Both the position numbers and the translations under genes were made by a program. Of a stretch of 64,000 bases of DNA, positions 35,239 to 43,667 are shown in pieces (positions within the stretch are counted from its first letter, which is position 1; every line of letters starts with the position of its first letter). A model generated the notes under the pieces. The model did not search any database. It saw only the letters and a program-made list of their open reading frames with translations, and was not told the DNA's origin. Origin of the DNA: an uncultured Christensenellaceae bacterium (lineage in GTDB: Bacteria; Bacillota; Clostridia; Christensenellales; CAG-314). The DNA is taken from the NCBI GenBank assembly GCA_910587795.1, contig CAJUNH010000002.1, positions 124,001 through 188,000 on the forward strand, in the 5' to 3' direction.

Positions 35239-36345
35239 TTATACGATTTGTTTTACGGGCAAAATAAAGTACAAAACTTCATCGCTGTCGTAAATAGTTA
35301 TAACGCAGCTGTTATGTTGGGCAAATTCCATTTTAATGCTTTCCGCAGACATAACCTTTAAGCAATCGTTTATAAAACGGGAGTTGTATGCGCAACGCAC
35401 GTCCTTACCGTTTAAGCTGATTGTAATGTTTTCCTTGGCCGTGCCGTACTGGCTTGTAGAGGATATAGTCATACTGTATTCCTCTATATTAAATACAACA
35501 AGGTTGTTCTTTTCGCTGCGGGACATAATAGACGCCGTATTTAAAGCTTTTTCAAAAGTTTCCTTATTAACTATCAGCGTCGACAGAAAATCCTTAGGTA
35601 CAATATTGTCGTACTTGATGTACTGTCCGCCCAGCAATCGCGTAAACAGCTTAGTGTTTTCCATGGCAACCATCAAATAGTTGTTTTCTATAAACACTTT
35701 CAAAACGTTATCGCTGTCGGTCAACAGCTTTGATAGCTCCGATAAACTTCGGGACGGAATGGTTGCGCTGATTTCGTCGACGCGTTCCTCCAAGGCTTTT
35801 TTGCTCATTGCAAAACGGTAGCCGTCGGTTGCCACTGCGCACAGCGTGTATTGTTTTGCTTCGAAATGTACGCCTTTAAGCATAGGGCGGCTGTCGTCGG
35901 TTGCCACTGCAAAAATAACGTTATTGATAATTTCTTTCAAGTTCATTTCCTGTACGGCAAAGTAACTTGCGCCGTTTACGGTTTCCACTTCGGGATATTC
36001 CATAACGTCCAAAGTGCTTATCGTACATTCGCTGTTTGCCGAACTTATAAACAATCTGTTGTCGTCGGCAATTTCCAGCGAAATATCGCTGCCGTTATCT
36101 GCAATATTGCGTATATATTCGCCGAAGATCTTTCCGGGAACAAGCAAACCTCCGCCGACAATAACGTTTGCGTCTATGGATTTTTCGATAGCAAGGTCTT
36201 TATCCGTAGCGTACAGCGTCAGTCTGTCGTTTTCCGCCGTAATCTTTATACACTCCAACACGGGAGCAACGTCGCGGTTAGGCAACGCTTTGGAAACTTT
36301 GGCGACTGCGTCGTTTAAATCCAAACTGTTTACAATGATTTTCAT
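35239..36345 (-). CDS. dnaN: DNA polymerase III beta sliding clamp
   Basis: A 368-residue processivity clamp. The N-terminus MKIIVNSLDLNDAVAKVSKA, the block YATDKDLAIEKSIDANV near 48, GAVATDGYRFAMS-type text near 168, and the C-terminal VLYFILPVKQIV are typical. The true start is the ATG at 36345, preceded by AAGGAG; the longer frame begins with a GTG that lies within that Shine-Dalgarno. It is transcribed away from a non-coding region rich in DnaA boxes and ends in its own terminator, so it is not co-transcribed with dnaA. Confidence 0.96.
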   Translation of the reverse strand: MKIIVNSLDLNDAVAKVSKALPNRDVAPVLECIKITAENDRLTLYATDKDLAIEKSIDANVIVGGGLLVPGKIFGEYIRNIADNGSDISLEIADDNRLFISSANSECTISTLDVMEYPEVETVNGASYFAVQEMNLKEIINNVIFAVATDDSRPMLKGVHFEAKQYTLCAVATDGYRFAMSKKALEERVDEISATIPSRSLSELSKLLTDSDNVLKVFIENNYLMVAMENTKLFTRLLGGQYIKYDNIVPKDFLSTLIVNKETFEKALNTASIMSRSEKNNLVVFNIEEYSMTISSTSQYGTAKENITISLNGKDVRCAYNSRFINDCLKVMSAESIKMEFAQHNSCVITIYDSDEVLYFILPVKQIV

Positions 36346-36889
36346 AATAAGCACTCCTTACAAGTCTTTTGATTTTGTCTTTCGTCACAACAAGTTATAC
36401 ACTTTCTTCGGGTAGTAGTGTTATTAGGCAATGTGAGTATGTGTATAACCTCTGCGTATGCCTAATAAAAAAACGATATAATGTGGCGGAAAAAAAATTT
36501 ACACACAAGATGTTGTGGTATGTCTAAAATAGACAATGTGTATAGGTTTTGCGTATTTGCGTAAACTTGTCCACATTTTATACAGCGAAGGTTTAAGCCT
36601 TAATTTTAAACTGCGGCATTTGCCTTAAACAAGAAAGAAAACGCAAGTTAATGCAGCTATTGATAATCGAAAAAAGCAAAAGCCCGACTCCGCGGTAATT
36701 AAACCGTTTTGTAATTTTTTAACGGTAATAATCTTTATAAATACCGCCGCTGATTTACTATTATATTATATCATAAATATCGGCAGATTGCAATGCTTAC
36801 AAGTAAACACATTAACTAAAATTTAATAAAAAAGACGGTGTAAAATAAAAGACAGCGTAAAACGTAAAAAAATAAATTTAACAATAATG
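36346..36889. other. oriC: Candidate replication origin (oriC) between dnaN and degV
   Basis: A divergent non-coding region. DnaA-box-like sites: TTATACACT at 36395-36403, a perfect TTATACACA on the minus strand at 36440-36448, CTATACACA on the minus strand at 36537-36545, and TTGTCCACA at 36567-36575; a weaker TTATACAGC is at 36578. A very AT-rich stretch at about 36750-36890 could be the unwinding element. Most large housekeeping genes to the right are on the plus strand, while dnaN and dnaA to the left are on the minus strand. This is the best origin candidate in the window, but not proven. Confidence 0.6.
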
Positions 36890-36918
36890 TTGTATATCGG
36901 CAAAATGTATGGTATAAT
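36890..36918 (+). promoter_or_regulatory. degV promoter
   Basis: TTGTAT (36890-36895) and TATAAT (36913-36918), 17-nt spacer, with a TG one base upstream of the -10. Confidence 0.7.
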
Positions 36919-36983
36919 CGAAAACAAGGTCGGCAAATCGGTAAATCGGAAATAAAAAATGACCGGCAGCAAGAGGGAATAAT

Positions 36984-37862
36984 ATGAGCAAATTAATTAT
37001 AGACGCCGACGGAGAGTTATGGTACACCCGTCAGGAAGAACTGGGCGTAGATTATATAAAAATGCCTTTTTCGTATAAGGGAGAGGAATACGAATACGAT
37101 TTAGGTAAAACGACCGATTTTAGAGCGTTTTACGACGCTGTACGCGGAGGCGAAGTGCCCAAAACAATGGCGCTTAATCCCGACGATTACGTCCGCATAA
37201 TAGAACCGTACTTTAAGCAGGAAGAAGACGTGTTATACGTCAGCTTTTCCCACGCTATGAGCGGAACGTTCGATCATTTGCAAACGGCATTGCATACTCT
37301 TGCCGAAAAATATCCCAAGCGCCGCTGCCGTGTGTTCGATACAAAAGCGATAAGTTTAGGGGCAGGCATTCAAATGGAATATGCAGCCGAACTTAAAAAC
37401 AGCGGAGCAAGCGACGACGAAATTATCCGAAAACTTACGGAGCTGCGCGATAGAGTCGCGGTATATTTTGTAGTGGACGATTTGATGCATCTTAAAAGGG
37501 GCGGAAGACTTTCGGGCGTGGCGGCGTTTGCCGGAACATTGCTTTCTTTAAAGCCTATGCTGACGCACGATGAAAAAGGCGGACTGAAAGTATTTGAAAA
37601 AATATCCGGCAGGCGCAAGGCATTGCGTAAAATGGCGGATAAAGTAATAAACGAATTAACCGGCACCGAATTTAACGTGTACGTTGTAGATGCGGATTGC
37701 CCCGACGAAGGAAATTTGTTAAAGGACATGATTTTGGAAAAACGTCCGGAAGCAAAAGTTGTCCGCCAAACCGTAGGTCCCGTAATAGGCGCGCACTGCG
37801 GACCGGATACTGTCGGCGTAATATTTATTGCGGATTCAAGACCCGTACCTTTGGAAAAATAG
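36984..37862 (+). CDS. DegV family fatty-acid-binding protein
   Basis: A 292-residue protein of the DegV/FakB type, which holds a fatty acid for phosphorylation by FakA. Recognised by SKLIIDADGELWYTRQEELG at the start, VLYVSFSHAMSGTFDHLQTA near 80 (conserved serine region), VFDTKAISLGAG, YFVVDDLMHLKRGGRLSG near 160, and a C-terminal IGAHCGPDTVGVIFI. AGGGAA precedes the ATG. No fakA is adjacent. It is the first plus-strand gene right of the candidate oriC and is followed after 3 nt by the next gene. Confidence 0.93.
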   Translation: MSKLIIDADGELWYTRQEELGVDYIKMPFSYKGEEYEYDLGKTTDFRAFYDAVRGGEVPKTMALNPDDYVRIIEPYFKQEEDVLYVSFSHAMSGTFDHLQTALHTLAEKYPKRRCRVFDTKAISLGAGIQMEYAAELKNSGASDDEIIRKLTELRDRVAVYFVVDDLMHLKRGGRLSGVAAFAGTLLSLKPMLTHDEKGGLKVFEKISGRRKALRKMADKVINELTGTEFNVYVVDADCPDEGNLLKDMILEKRPEAKVVRQTVGPVIGAHCGPDTVGVIFIADSRPVPLEK

Positions 37863-37865
37863 CAT

Positions 37866-39035
37866 ATGAACATAATAACGAAAGAAATCGATATAAGGTC
37901 GACCAAACAAAAGAAAAAGTTTTTTAAATTTTTAATAGATTTATACAGCAAAAACCCTCACGCCGCGCCGAATCTGTACGCGGACGAAATGGACGAATTT
38001 AATCCCGAAGTTAACGACGCTTTCCGTTTTTGCGAATGCCGAATGTTTTTGGCTTACAAAGGAAAAAAGATTGTAGGACGCATAGCGGGTATTTGGCATA
38101 AACACGTAAACGAAAAGAACGGAACAAAGCAGCTGCGTTTTACCCGGTTTGATACCGTAGACGATTTTGAAGTGACGAAAAGTCTGTTTAAACGTTTGGC
38201 GGATTGGGCAAAGGAACTGGGTATGGAAGAGATTATCGGACCTATGAGCTTTTCCGATCTAAACGAAGAGGGTATGCTTATAGAGGGATTCGACCGCGAC
38301 AGCACCTATCAGGAAATTTACAACAACGCCTATTACGTCGAACATATGAAAAAACTCGGCGCATACAAAGTGGTGGACTGGAACAGTTATATAATAAAAG
38401 TTCCAAACGAGCGTGACGAAAGGTTAAGCCGCTTAGCGGAATACGTACAAAAGCGTAACGGGTACGAAGTTGCCGACGTTTATAAGCTTGCGAAACAGCG
38501 GGATAAAAAGCCGCTGCGCGAAGTGATAATAAGCTGTCTGGACGTAATGAACGAAGCGTTTGAAAATCTTTACGGCACAAGCCCGTTAAGCGAAAAACAG
38601 AAAAAGCGCGAAGCGGATACTCTCGTGCAGATATTTTTGCCCGAGCTTGCCTGCGCGGTGCTTAAAGACGGCAAAGTAATCTGTTACGGATTTTGTATGC
38701 CTACGATGCTGGAAGTTATGCATAAAGGAAAGGGACGAATAATCCCCGGAGGATTGATACCTTTTATAAAAACGATGTCGCACCCGAAGGTTGCCGATAT
38801 GATGTCCATAGGTATTGCCAACGAACACAAAAACTTAGGCGCGGTATCCATAATACTAAACCATATATTGGAAGGATGTATTAAACTCGGCGTAAGGTAT
38901 TTGGAAACGGGACCGGAGTTGGAAGATAATCTTAACGTTCAAAATTTATGGAAGAATTACGACCGTCAGCTTATTAAAAAACACCGCTGCTGGGGTATTA
39001 AAGTGGCAGACGTCGAAAAAATAGTAAACGAATAA
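37866..39035 (+). CDS. GNAT-fold acyltransferase-like protein
   Basis: A 389-residue protein resembling a family of double-GNAT-like cytosolic proteins. Visible text: FLIDLYSKNPHAAPNLYADE near 20, KGKKIVGRIAGIWHKHVNE near 62 (beta strand and linker of a GNAT domain), and EEIIGPMSFSDLNEEGMLIE near 118, a block I associate with this family. A C-terminal part has MMSIGIANEHKNLGAVSIIL. Substrate unknown. It starts 3 nt after degV, so the two form an operon ending at the 39048 terminator. Confidence 0.7.
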   Translation: MNIITKEIDIRSTKQKKKFFKFLIDLYSKNPHAAPNLYADEMDEFNPEVNDAFRFCECRMFLAYKGKKIVGRIAGIWHKHVNEKNGTKQLRFTRFDTVDDFEVTKSLFKRLADWAKELGMEEIIGPMSFSDLNEEGMLIEGFDRDSTYQEIYNNAYYVEHMKKLGAYKVVDWNSYIIKVPNERDERLSRLAEYVQKRNGYEVADVYKLAKQRDKKPLREVIISCLDVMNEAFENLYGTSPLSEKQKKREADTLVQIFLPELACAVLKDGKVICYGFCMPTMLEVMHKGKGRIIPGGLIPFIKTMSHPKVADMMSIGIANEHKNLGAVSIILNHILEGCIKLGVRYLETGPELEDNLNVQNLWKNYDRQLIKKHRCWGIKVADVEKIVNE

Positions 39036-39047
39036 AATGTAAATATC

Positions 39048-39092
39048 AAAAAGCCGCCGTTATGGGGATTAAACCCGTAACGACGGCTTTTA
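39048..39092. terminator. Bidirectional terminator
   Basis: AAAAGCCG and CGGCTTTT close a long hairpin (the outer stem continues through CGTTA/TAACG) between convergent genes. Confidence 0.88.
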
Positions 39093-39114
39093 TAATGCCG
39101 TTTTGGCTAAAAGG

Positions 39115-40221
39115 CTAATATACAACTACTGACTTTTTTACTAACGCAACAGCCTTATCTTGCGCGTATGCCACTATTACGTCGGTATCGCCCTGACGGA
39201 CTAACTTTTTTGCCGCAAACGCGCTGATTTTAAATTTTTGTTCGTTTCCGTCCGTATCTAAATAAAAACAAAAATATTTACCTTCGGCGCCGTTTCCGTA
39301 AACTTTGCTTGTATAAGCCAGCTTGCCCGAAGTATAGGTTGCTCCTATCGATGTAACCGAATCGAAACAGCGTTTTGTTTTAAAAGGAACGTAAGCAGTG
39401 CTTAACGATAACGCTAAAAACATAATTAAAAACGCGCCGGATACAGAGGCAAAAACCCAAACGTAAGCGTCTTTAACCGTAATAGCAAAGTAGGTTAACA
39501 TAAACGCAAATACCAGAGAAAACGCAAAATATATGCCGGAAAGAATAAAAAATCTTTTATCATAGCCCAGCGGAGTATATTGGCTTACGTCAATTTCTAC
39601 CGTGCAGCCGTTTAAGCCGAGGGTATTCGGCGTATCGGCTGTTACTGCCGCTTCGTTTCCTTCCACGTCCAGTAATGTATACTTGGACAGAATAAAACAT
39701 TTGCTTTCGTCAAAAGCAACAACGATCTGCTGTCCTTCGTAAAAAGTCGGGGCGCTTGAGTAAATCTTTTTAAATTTTTCGGTACGGATGTTGCCGCTGC
39801 GGTCGTAAAACTGAAAAATAAGCAAAACTTCTTCTCTTGTGCGTAAATCCCCGTCTTTATCTCGCGACGTATGTTTTGTTACGGTTATCTCGGTAAGCGT
39901 TGCATAGGTAACGTCGGCGTTAAGTATCCGTTTGCGCACAAGAATATTGCGGGTATGGTAGCCGACAAAAATTATCAGCGCCGCTCCAAAAAACGCTCCG
40001 CAAATTGCGTAAAAAACGGTATACTGACCGGACGTATCTGCGCCGTTATCTTTGTTGACATATATTATAAACGCAAGCACTGCCCAAAAGAACAGTGATA
40101 TAAACATAAGAACCCACGGTAATATGGATTTGTATCCTTCGGCAGCTATCGGTTTTCTTCTGTCTAATTTAAAAAATCCGCACTTAGACGGAGCAACAGT
40201 TTTTTTGTTATCTTTTTTCAT
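39115..40221 (-). CDS. Four-helix membrane protein, DUF3592-like central region
   Basis: A 368-residue protein. Hydrophobic segments at about 33-53, 67-88, 225-247 and 250-275 suggest two helical hairpins separated by a soluble beta-rich domain (about 100-215) with the text NADVTYATLTEITVTKHTSR. That resembles the DUF3592-type extracytoplasmic fold; a second soluble segment follows the last helix. Function unknown. There is no Shine-Dalgarno: an extended -10 (TGATATAAT) ends 7 nt before the ATG, so the transcript is probably leaderless. Confidence 0.7.
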   Translation of the reverse strand: MKKDNKKTVAPSKCGFFKLDRRKPIAAEGYKSILPWVLMFISLFFWAVLAFIIYVNKDNGADTSGQYTVFYAICGAFFGAALIIFVGYHTRNILVRKRILNADVTYATLTEITVTKHTSRDKDGDLRTREEVLLIFQFYDRSGNIRTEKFKKIYSSAPTFYEGQQIVVAFDESKCFILSKYTLLDVEGNEAAVTADTPNTLGLNGCTVEIDVSQYTPLGYDKRFFILSGIYFAFSLVFAFMLTYFAITVKDAYVWVFASVSGAFLIMFLALSLSTAYVPFKTKRCFDSVTSIGATYTSGKLAYTSKVYGNGAEGKYFCFYLDTDGNEQKFKISAFAAKKLVRQGDTDVIVAYAQDKAVALVKKSVVVY

Positions 40222-40228
40222 AATACTT

Positions 40229-40237
40229 ATTATATCA
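40229..40237 (-). promoter_or_regulatory. Extended -10 promoter abutting the 40221 start
   Basis: TGATATAAT on the minus strand at 40237-40229 is a full extended -10; no good -35 is visible. Predicted transcription start falls at the ATG. Confidence 0.55.
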
Positions 40238-40330
40238 TAAAGTCAATTTACAGAATACAGTTTTTTAACGGTTTTTAAAAAAAATTATAGAGTTATAAAT
40301 TTTATATATCAAATACCGGTATTAAAATAC

Positions 40331-40361
40331 TTGACGGGGGGGGGGTATATGTTGATACAAT
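40331..40361 (+). promoter_or_regulatory. Promoter with a G10 tract in its spacer
   Basis: TTGACG (40331-40336) and TACAAT (40356-40361) are separated by 19 nt that begin with a G run (40336-40345, ten Gs counting the last base of the -35). Changes in tract length would change the spacer, so promoter strength may vary by slippage. Confidence 0.6.
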
Positions 40362-40405
40362 AGCCAATGGCGAAAGCTGAAAAAAAATTTAAGGAGAAAA
40401 AAGAC

Positions 40406-41176
40406 ATGAAAAAACATGCAAAACTGACAGTTATTGTTTTGGCAGTTGTTTTAGCGTTGTCCCTTGCTTTGGTACTTGCCGCTTGCGAACAACCCGAAAC
40501 AAAAACAGCTTACGGTCTTGTGCACGGAAAAGGTTATGTCGGTAAGGCTACCGTAGTAAGAGCCGGCGACAGTTTAGTATCCGCAGAATTGGACGAAGCG
40601 TGCTTGCCCACATACGTAACCGCTAAAAGCGCAATCGAGGGATACACCGTAGAAGGTAAATATTCCAGCCACGGCGAGCCTGCAACCGCTAACTTCTACA
40701 AGACGGTTAAATTTGCCGACGTAACGATGACTTACGACGCAACCGAAGCAGGAGGATTTTCCAAGGGATATATGGTAGGAACGCAAACTATGTTGGAGTT
40801 CTTTGCCGTAGAAGCTAACTGCGAAAAGTATTTTGAAGCCGTTGCTAAGAACGAAGTTAAAGTAGTGCTTGCCGACGGAGAAAAGACGGATATCCTCAAC
40901 GCAAAAGCTTTGTTAAAGACTCAAAACAACTACTGGGGAACACCCGCCGAAAACGCTTTGGGCTGGAAGGCAAACGTAGAAGCAACCTGCAATTACGTTG
41001 TAGAAAACGGATTTGACGGCGCAAGCAAAAAGGAAGACTTCGAAAAGAAGGATAACTCCGCAACCAACCCCAAACTTGACAACGAATTAGTTGACAAAAA
41101 CGGAGTAAAAACAGGCGCAACCTGGACGGATATGTGGGATTATTTCAGCTTACTTAAATCCGCATTTGGAAAATAA
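40406..41176 (+). CDS. Putative lipoprotein of unknown function
   Basis: A 256-residue lipoprotein starting at 40406 (AAGGAG 9 nt upstream). The N-terminus has KKHAK, a hydrophobic stretch and lipobox LVLAAC near residue 26. The early block YGLVHGKGYVGKATVVRAGD and the following AELDEACLPTYVTA faintly recall the FMN-binding/PplA-type pattern of surface redox lipoproteins, but I cannot confirm it: the flavinylation motif is not evident. Its promoter carries a long G tract, which suggests variable expression of a surface antigen. Monocistronic. Confidence 0.75.
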   Translation: MKKHAKLTVIVLAVVLALSLALVLAACEQPETKTAYGLVHGKGYVGKATVVRAGDSLVSAELDEACLPTYVTAKSAIEGYTVEGKYSSHGEPATANFYKTVKFADVTMTYDATEAGGFSKGYMVGTQTMLEFFAVEANCEKYFEAVAKNEVKVVLADGEKTDILNAKALLKTQNNYWGTPAENALGWKANVEATCNYVVENGFDGASKKEDFEKKDNSATNPKLDNELVDKNGVKTGATWTDMWDYFSLLKSAFGK

Positions 41177-41205
41177 GTCATAGAATCAAAATCTCTTTCA
41201 AAAAT

Positions 41206-41234
41206 AACGACCGCATAATTTGCGGTCGTTTTTG
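41206..41234. terminator. Bidirectional terminator
   Basis: AACGACCGCA (41206-41215) pairs perfectly with TGCGGTCGTT (41221-41230), T-rich on the plus side. Confidence 0.9.
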
Positions 41235-41241
41235 TATTCTT

Positions 41242-43008
41242 TTATTTTAAGTTTGTAATAAATTCCGTTTTAGCTTCGCCTTCCGCAAACGGATTAAACA
41301 CCGCAACGCGTTCGCCTTTGCTGTTGATGTATACGCTCACTTGCGAATTTGCGGTAAAGTCTACGCTTGTGCCCAAACCTATATGTCGGGACTTATTAAA
41401 CGCGCCCACGCTGTCCGTTTGAGTGCTGCCTCTGCGTCCGCAGATAAAACCGTTAAATTCAAAATCTGTAAGATATCCTCCGTAGGTTTTGTTTTCGCCT
41501 TTAAATTGACTGTTATAAACGAGATTGCCTTTTTCGTTATACATCGTGTCTTGTCCGTCCAAAAACGGATACAAGTCGTGCTGATGTCCGTATACGCACA
41601 TATCGGGCTGTATATCGTTTAGCAGTTCCGTCCAAAGAGCCTTAACTTCTTTATTGTTGTGACGGGCGTTTACAAACTGAATAGGAATATGGCAGCAAAC
41701 TACGGTGTAATCACGGTTAAGGTGACGTTCTTCCTGAATAATCTGTTTTAAAAATTCCGTTTGGTCGTTGCGGTATTTAGAAAATACGTCCGTGCCGTAA
41801 TATTCCCACCAACCGTCATCGTCGTTTGCTCCGGCGGTGTGGTCTTCGCCCAAGTCCAAAGTTATGCCGTACACTTTGCCGCCGTCAAGGGTAAAGTCGT
41901 AGTAAAAGTTTTGGTTTTTGGAGCCGACGTATTTATATAAGTCCTCTGCGTATTTTCCCTTTATTTCGTGATTGCCGCGCGCGTAGATAACAGGGTATTC
42001 GCCTTTGGTTACGTCGTGAGCGAACAAGTTGGTAAACTGCGCGTCGTATTCGCTGTCTATCATAGAGTAGGAGTCGCCTAGGATTACCAAAAAGTCCGTA
42101 GTTCTTCCTTGTTTTTGCAAATCCGCCTCAAACGCCTGCGCGGCGCTTACAGCCCCCTTTCGTGCGCCGTGGACGTCGGTAATTGCGTAATAGTCTAAGC
42201 CGTCCTCCGTGTTGACTCCGCGGAAGTTAAACGATTTTGTAAGAACTTTGCCTTTATATCCGCCGAACGGTCCGCGGTAAATCATTGTTTGCGCGCCGAT
42301 AGTGTAGCCGCCCGCCTTGTCCAACTTGTCCTGAGGAACGGTCACTTTGTGGACAAGGTCTTTGGACTTCATGCTTCCTGCGTATAAATCGTAAAATTTT
42401 TCGTCGCCGATTTCCACCCAGGCAATGCTTTCGTCGTTGGTGCCGAATACTATTTGGTAATCGTCTTCCACTGCGTACACAACAGGGTTGTAGGTAAAGT
42501 AGTTGGCTTTTACGTCAAACGCAACTAAAACCGTGCCGAATAAGGCAACGCCCAAAGTAACCCATTTAAGCGTAGTAACAAGCTTTGTTTTTGCCGTAGG
42601 CGGAAAAAACAGTAAAAGCGCAAACGCCAGCAAGCACAAAGAAATAAGCAGCGACAATCCGAACGAAGGCAGTATAAAAGGCAAATAGTCTTTTGCGCCT
42701 AACGCGATAACCACAATTTCGATAATAAAGAAAACTCCGCTTACCGCTAACGACGCTATAAAAGGCGCTTTGCGTTTGCCGCTCCAAACAAACAGCGCAG
42801 CAAAAGCGAAAATTGCCGACAAAAACATCAGTATGCAAAATATAAGGGGCGTTTCCATAATAAAAAACGACTGGTTTTTGTCCGCGCCCAGCGCTTTGGA
42901 TATTCCGCTCCAATTAACGCGCAGAGCCAACCAAAACAGCGCGATTACAAGGCTTAATGCCGCTGCCGAAACGGCAAGCCAATGTTTTTTTATTTTTTCG
43001 ATAAGCAT
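41242..43008 (-). CDS. Membrane-anchored metallophosphoesterase
   Basis: A 588-residue protein. Five hydrophobic helices fill residues 10-165 (for example LAVSAAALSLVIALFWLALR and FILPSFGLSLLISLCLLAFA). Then comes a beta domain and a calcineurin-like phosphoesterase domain with its metal-ligand motifs: TDVHG (D278, H280), GDS (311-313), GNHE (345-348), H440 in CCHIP, and GHQHD (474-478). The catalytic part is probably outside the cell. The substrate cannot be told; relatives include nucleotidases and phosphodiesterases. GGGAGG precedes the ATG. Tandem repeats lie upstream. Confidence 0.85.
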   Translation of the reverse strand: MLIEKIKKHWLAVSAAALSLVIALFWLALRVNWSGISKALGADKNQSFFIMETPLIFCILMFLSAIFAFAALFVWSGKRKAPFIASLAVSGVFFIIEIVVIALGAKDYLPFILPSFGLSLLISLCLLAFALLLFFPPTAKTKLVTTLKWVTLGVALFGTVLVAFDVKANYFTYNPVVYAVEDDYQIVFGTNDESIAWVEIGDEKFYDLYAGSMKSKDLVHKVTVPQDKLDKAGGYTIGAQTMIYRGPFGGYKGKVLTKSFNFRGVNTEDGLDYYAITDVHGARKGAVSAAQAFEADLQKQGRTTDFLVILGDSYSMIDSEYDAQFTNLFAHDVTKGEYPVIYARGNHEIKGKYAEDLYKYVGSKNQNFYYDFTLDGGKVYGITLDLGEDHTAGANDDDGWWEYYGTDVFSKYRNDQTEFLKQIIQEERHLNRDYTVVCCHIPIQFVNARHNNKEVKALWTELLNDIQPDMCVYGHQHDLYPFLDGQDTMYNEKGNLVYNSQFKGENKTYGGYLTDFEFNGFICGRRGSTQTDSVGAFNKSRHIGLGTSVDFTANSQVSVYINSKGERVAVFNPFAEGEAKTEFITNLK

Positions 43009-43033
43009 ATGTTCCTCCCAAAAAAGTTTTTTT

Positions 43034-43282
43034 TATAATAGCATACAAATAACAATTAACGACGTTTAACTGCAACAAACTGCTATTAGTTACTCGCTGT
43101 TACATCGTATCACGTTGATAATAAAATATTGCGATTGATATAGCTCGTGTACGATATAATAGCATACAAATAACAATTAACGACGCTTAACAACAACAAA
43201 CTGCTATTAATAACTCGCTGTTACATCGTATCACGTTGACAGTAAAGTTTGGCGATATGTTGTTTGTGTACGATATAATAAG
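43034..43282. repeat. Two tandem 119-121-bp repeats
   Basis: Units begin with TATAATAGCATACAAATAAC at 43034 and 43155, and a partial third TATAATA is at 43274. The two units are about 85-90% identical by eye, diverging most near their ends. They fill the gap between the phosphoesterase and antitoxin genes and encode nothing. Confidence 0.85.
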
Positions 43283-43357
43283 AAAAAACAGCATTTTATC
43301 TAAGCGTGAATTTTATATCTTTTTCGCTTGTTAAAAATATTATAAAATAAGCCGATA

Positions 43358-43582
43358 TTACACCCATTTAGAGCGGTTAAGTTCTTTTTTAACGGCTTTG
43401 TCCAAACGGTCGTCGCTCTGTTCTAACGATATGCGCAGCGCTTCCAAATCCACCAGTGCAAACTTCGGGTTGTTGTTTTTAAAAATTACTACGCAGCCGT
43501 TGTCTTCCGCCATACGTACTACTTTTGAAAAGTTTTGATTGGCTTCGGTTATAGAAACGATTTGTTTGCTGTCTATTAACAT
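43358..43582 (-). CDS. Phd/YefM-family antitoxin, apparently orphan
   Basis: A 74-residue DNA-binding antitoxin-like protein: LIDSKQIVSITEANQNFSKV at the N-terminus, then VVIFKNNNPKFALVDLEAL, the standard Phd/YefM layout with an acidic/basic helical C-terminus that would normally neutralise a toxin. GGAG lies 10 nt before the ATG. No toxin gene (Doc, YoeB or RelE type) is adjacent: downstream is only the repeat array and upstream is an SDR gene. It could regulate its own gene or a toxin elsewhere. Confidence 0.85.
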   Translation of the reverse strand: MLIDSKQIVSITEANQNFSKVVRMAEDNGCVVIFKNNNPKFALVDLEALRISLEQSDDRLDKAVKKELNRSKWV

Positions 43583-43667
43583 AATAATTTTTCTCCTTAA
43601 ACGTATTTTATTACGCCATAACGCACTTAAAGTTTAATTGCAGCGGTAGTTTCGATATGCCTAACGT

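Noticed and set aside
43034..43282. Possible CRISPR array
   Set aside because: Units of about 120 bp repeat along their whole length with no unique spacers; this is a plain tandem repeat.
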